The translations under genes and the position numbers were made by a program. Shown here one piece after another: positions 61,777-64,000 of a stretch of 64,000 nt of DNA (positions are counted from its first letter, which is position 1; every line of letters begins with the position of its first letter). The notes under the pieces were generated by a model, which searched no databases, was not told the origin of the DNA, and worked only from the letters and a program-made list of their open reading frames with translations. Source of the stretch: Saccharopolyspora erythraea (lineage in GTDB: Bacteria; Actinomycetota; Actinomycetes; Mycobacteriales; Pseudonocardiaceae); the NCBI RefSeq assembly GCF_018141105.1, contig NZ_CP054839.1, forward strand, positions 6,327,411 to 6,391,410. Direction: 5' to 3'.

Positions 61777-62900
61777 CGCTGCAACAGCAAACGCAGACTT
61801 GCGCGGACACCGTCCGCGTGCGCTACGAAGACCTGCACGCATGCGTCCGCGAACTGTTCACCGAACGCGGGATACCGCCGCGCCGCGCACACACTGCCGC
61901 CTCCGCGCTGTGCCACGGCGACCTGCAGGGATTCGACTCGCACGGCGTGTTCAACCTTTCACGCCTCTACCTGCCGCTGTTCGCCTCCGGCCGCGTCGAC
62001 CCGGCCGCGGAGCCGGAGATCATCACCGACACCGGTGCGTGCGCCGTCGTCGACTCGCGGCGCGCACTCGGCCTGTGGTCAGCCGCCGAAGCGATGGACA
62101 CCGCCATCCAACGCGCCGGACAACACGGGATCGGCCTGGTCTCGATCCGCGATGCGACGCACTTCGGCTGCGCCGGCTATCATGCGGCACGCGCCGCCGA
62201 GCAGGGCATGGTCGGTATCGTCGCGAGCAACTGTGGCGGCCAACGCATCGCCCGGCCACCGCTCGGCGCACTGACGATGCTCGGGACCAATCCGCTCGCC
62301 GTCGCCGCCCCGGCCTTGACCGACCACCCATTCGTGCTCGACATGAGCACCACAGTGGTTCCCACCGGCAAGGTGCGCACCGCCGCGAGCCGCGGCGAGA
62401 CCATTCCGCCCGGTTGGCTCACCGATGAGGCCGGGAATCCGGTCACCGATCCCACTGCCTTCGATCGCGGCCTGGCGCACCTGGGCTGGCTGGGTGGTTC
62501 CCCGGAAACCGGCGCCTACAAGGGTTACGGCCTGGGTCTCGTCGTCGAACTGCTGGCCGCGTTGCTACCCGGCGCCAACCTCGGCCCCGCGCCGGCGGCG
62601 CTGCAGGGCGACGGTGGCCCACACGGACGCGATGACGGAATCGGCTTCTTCGTCCTGGCGATCGCGCCGGACCTGCTTCGCCCGGACGGCTCTTTCGGCG
62701 CCGACGCGCACACGATGTTCGATTCCCTGGCCAGCTGCCCGCCGGCAGCACCCGGGGATCTGGTCCGGTATCCCGGCTGGTGGGAGGCCGAACGAGCCTT
62801 CGAACACCACCACCGCGGAGTCCCGATCCCCGTACACCTCCACCGAGAACTACTCGAACTCGGGCTGCCCGACACCCGACCCGCAGGTGATGACCAGTGA
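61773..62900 (+). CDS. Ldh2-type malate/L-lactate/ureidoglycolate dehydrogenase family protein
   Basis: 375 aa. GFDSHGVFNLSRL (catalytic His), IRDATHFGCAGYHA, LGTNPLAVAAP and KGYGLGLVVELLAALLPGA are the signatures of the NAD(P)-dependent Ldh2 family, which has its own fold unrelated to LDH/MDH and reduces 2-keto acids or imines. In biosynthesis it would reduce a keto or imino acid. It overlaps the M20 gene and the next gene by 4 bases each. Confidence 0.9.
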   Translation: MTLQQQTQTCADTVRVRYEDLHACVRELFTERGIPPRRAHTAASALCHGDLQGFDSHGVFNLSRLYLPLFASGRVDPAAEPEIITDTGACAVVDSRRALGLWSAAEAMDTAIQRAGQHGIGLVSIRDATHFGCAGYHAARAAEQGMVGIVASNCGGQRIARPPLGALTMLGTNPLAVAAPALTDHPFVLDMSTTVVPTGKVRTAASRGETIPPGWLTDEAGNPVTDPTAFDRGLAHLGWLGGSPETGAYKGYGLGLVVELLAALLPGANLGPAPAALQGDGGPHGRDDGIGFFVLAIAPDLLRPDGSFGADAHTMFDSLASCPPAAPGDLVRYPGWWEAERAFEHHHRGVPIPVHLHRELLELGLPDTRPAGDDQ

Positions 62901-63847
62901 CCGCTACCGCCGGAAACGCACGACGGGTCGCGGTCGTCGGCCTGGGCACGATCTCGAAATACTACCTGGGCTCGATCCACCACAATCCCAGTTGGACGTT
63001 GGCGGCTGTGTGCGACACCCGTTCCGCCGCACTAAAACCGCACCGATCCGACACGCCGTGTTTCCGCGACCATCGCACGATGTTCCAGGAGGTAGACCTG
63101 GATGCTGTGGTGGTCACCGTGCCCAACGACGTCCACGAAGCGGTGTGCAGGGACGCCCTGCACGCTGGGATCCCGGTCTGTGTGGAAAAGCCGTTGGCGG
63201 TGTCGCTCGACGACGGCCGCGAGCTCGCCGCGTTGGCCGACGCCACCGGAACACCGCTGTTCACCGCCTTCCACCGCCGGTACAACGAGAACGTGTTGCA
63301 TCTGGCGGACCAGGTCCGCCGAGGCGGCACGATCGAGAAGCTGACCGTCCGGTACAACGAACTCATCGAAGACCACATAGGTGCCGACAACTGGTACCTG
63401 GACCCGCAGCGGTGCGGCGGCGGATGTGTTGCAGACAACGGGCCCAACGCCTTCGACCTGGTTCGCATGTTCCTCGACGACGTCACGGTCGCGGCCGCAA
63501 GCGTGCGACGCGACCAGCACGGAACCGATCGCCAAGCCGTGATCGAACTGCGCTCGGCCACCGGCATTCCGGCCACCGTCGAACTCGACTGGTCGCATCC
63601 TGGGGAGATCAAAGACGTCGACGTCCTACTCTCAGACGGAACACGGCTCCAGGCGGACATGCTGGCCGGCCACCCTGGCTTCAAATCCTCGCTGTGGCAC
63701 GAATACATCGGAATCCTCGACGACTTCGACGCGACCATCTCCGGTGCCACGCGAGACGACGGCGGCCTACCGGCACTCGACCTCGTCGCACAGAGCTATC
63801 ACAACGAACGAACCGGCGACCTGGCGTCAGAAGGGCAACCACGGTGA
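62897..63847 (+). CDS. Gfo/Idh/MocA-family oxidoreductase (B)
   Basis: 316 aa. VAVVGLGTISKYYLGS is the Rossmann motif, VEKPLAVSL the catalytic-lysine motif and FTAFHRRYN its usual partner. GGGCVADNGPNAFDLVRMF holds Asp where His is common. GTG 62897 overlaps the previous stop by 4 bases. Two Gfo proteins and two DegT aminotransferases in one cluster suggest two separate oxidation-transamination rounds. Confidence 0.88.
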   Translation: MTATAGNARRVAVVGLGTISKYYLGSIHHNPSWTLAAVCDTRSAALKPHRSDTPCFRDHRTMFQEVDLDAVVVTVPNDVHEAVCRDALHAGIPVCVEKPLAVSLDDGRELAALADATGTPLFTAFHRRYNENVLHLADQVRRGGTIEKLTVRYNELIEDHIGADNWYLDPQRCGGGCVADNGPNAFDLVRMFLDDVTVAAASVRRDQHGTDRQAVIELRSATGIPATVELDWSHPGEIKDVDVLLSDGTRLQADMLAGHPGFKSSLWHEYIGILDDFDATISGATRDDGGLPALDLVAQSYHNERTGDLASEGQPR

Positions 63848-64000
63848 ATTTCGAAGAAGACGGACCGAAACGGACCATCAGCGGCACCCTGGTGAAAGTG
63901 CTGCTGCACCGCCGGGAGCAACGGGGCATGTCCCTCGAACCACACGCGAGCCGCTGTGTCCGGCAAGGCGAGATCCACGAACTGGCGACCACCGACCACG
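63844..64000 (+). CDS. Start of an unidentified protein (3' end outside window)
   Basis: GTG 63844 overlaps the previous stop (GTGA). The 52 visible residues are polar, with LVKVLLHRREQRGMSLE and CVRQGEIHELATTDH. I cannot name the family. The overlap makes it part of the same operon, so the cluster continues past the right edge. Confidence 0.6.
   Translation, partial: MNFEEDGPKRTISGTLVKVLLHRREQRGMSLEPHASRCVRQGEIHELATTDH

Noticed and set aside
1-64000. CRISPR array
   Set aside because: No regularly spaced short direct repeats were seen; the only long direct repeat is the pair of 122-bp att copies 20 kb apart.

Overview
The window is very GC-rich, densely coded DNA with frequent GTG starts and 1- or 4-base gene overlaps. 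This is typical of a filamentous actinomycete. A four-EF-hand protein at 50.2-50.7 kb closely resembles calerythrin of Saccharopolyspora erythraea, so a Pseudonocardiaceae host (Saccharopolyspora or a relative) is the most likely source. That is an inference from protein families, not from a search.

Region 1 (0-9.2 kb) is a locus for a sulfated glycan or glycoside. It has two cysteine-type sulfatases, a GH3 beta-glycosidase broken by a one-base frameshift, an MFS importer, a FadR/GntR repressor with two clear palindromic operators, and a formylglycine-generating enzyme that would activate both sulfatases. A decayed LacI fragment follows. Region 2 (9.5-14.6 kb) is a sugar or cyclitol operon. 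A LacI repressor faces hydroxypyruvate-isomerase-like, Gfo/Idh/MocA, sugar-porter and universal-stress genes across a perfect 18-bp operator. An intact IS630-type element (14605-15775, TA duplication) closes this region.

Region 3 (16.1-24.7 kb) looks like an anti-phage island next to a tyrosine integrase. It holds an orphan 459-aa protein with a PD-(D/E)XK-like motif, an AbiJ-like HEPN protein, and a 1512-aa SF1 helicase with a C-terminal REase domain. The last two overlap by 4 bases. The first gene converges on them across a strong two-way terminator. The integrase has a frameshift.

Region 4 (24.7-45.2 kb) is bounded by two 122-bp direct repeats, about 94% identical, each carrying the 3' half of a tRNA-Pro(GGG) gene. 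This is the mark of tandem or nested integration at tRNA-Pro. The interval mixes intact catabolic genes with debris. Intact genes are Lrp plus methionine gamma-lyase, an amidohydrolase, and a large operon of DUF993, TIM-barrel/CoA-transferase, enoyl-CoA hydratase, SDR, glycerate kinase, MHS transporter and LacI. Debris includes PhzF, EtfA, Abi_C, IS30, integrase, LacI and FetB remnants, a nonsense-interrupted FAH gene, and an IS5-type element.

Region 5 (45.5-64 kb) looks like part of a specialised-metabolite cluster. Twelve minus-strand genes diverge from at least six plus-strand genes at about 58.4 kb. The set has two DegT-type aminotransferases, two Gfo/Idh/MocA dehydrogenases, a TIM-barrel isomerase, an Ldh2-type dehydrogenase, an M20 amidohydrolase, two acyl-adenylating ligases, a CaiB-type CoA-transferase, two methyltransferases, a UbiA prenyltransferase and a flavin oxidase. 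No PKS or NRPS core is visible. The cluster runs off the right edge.
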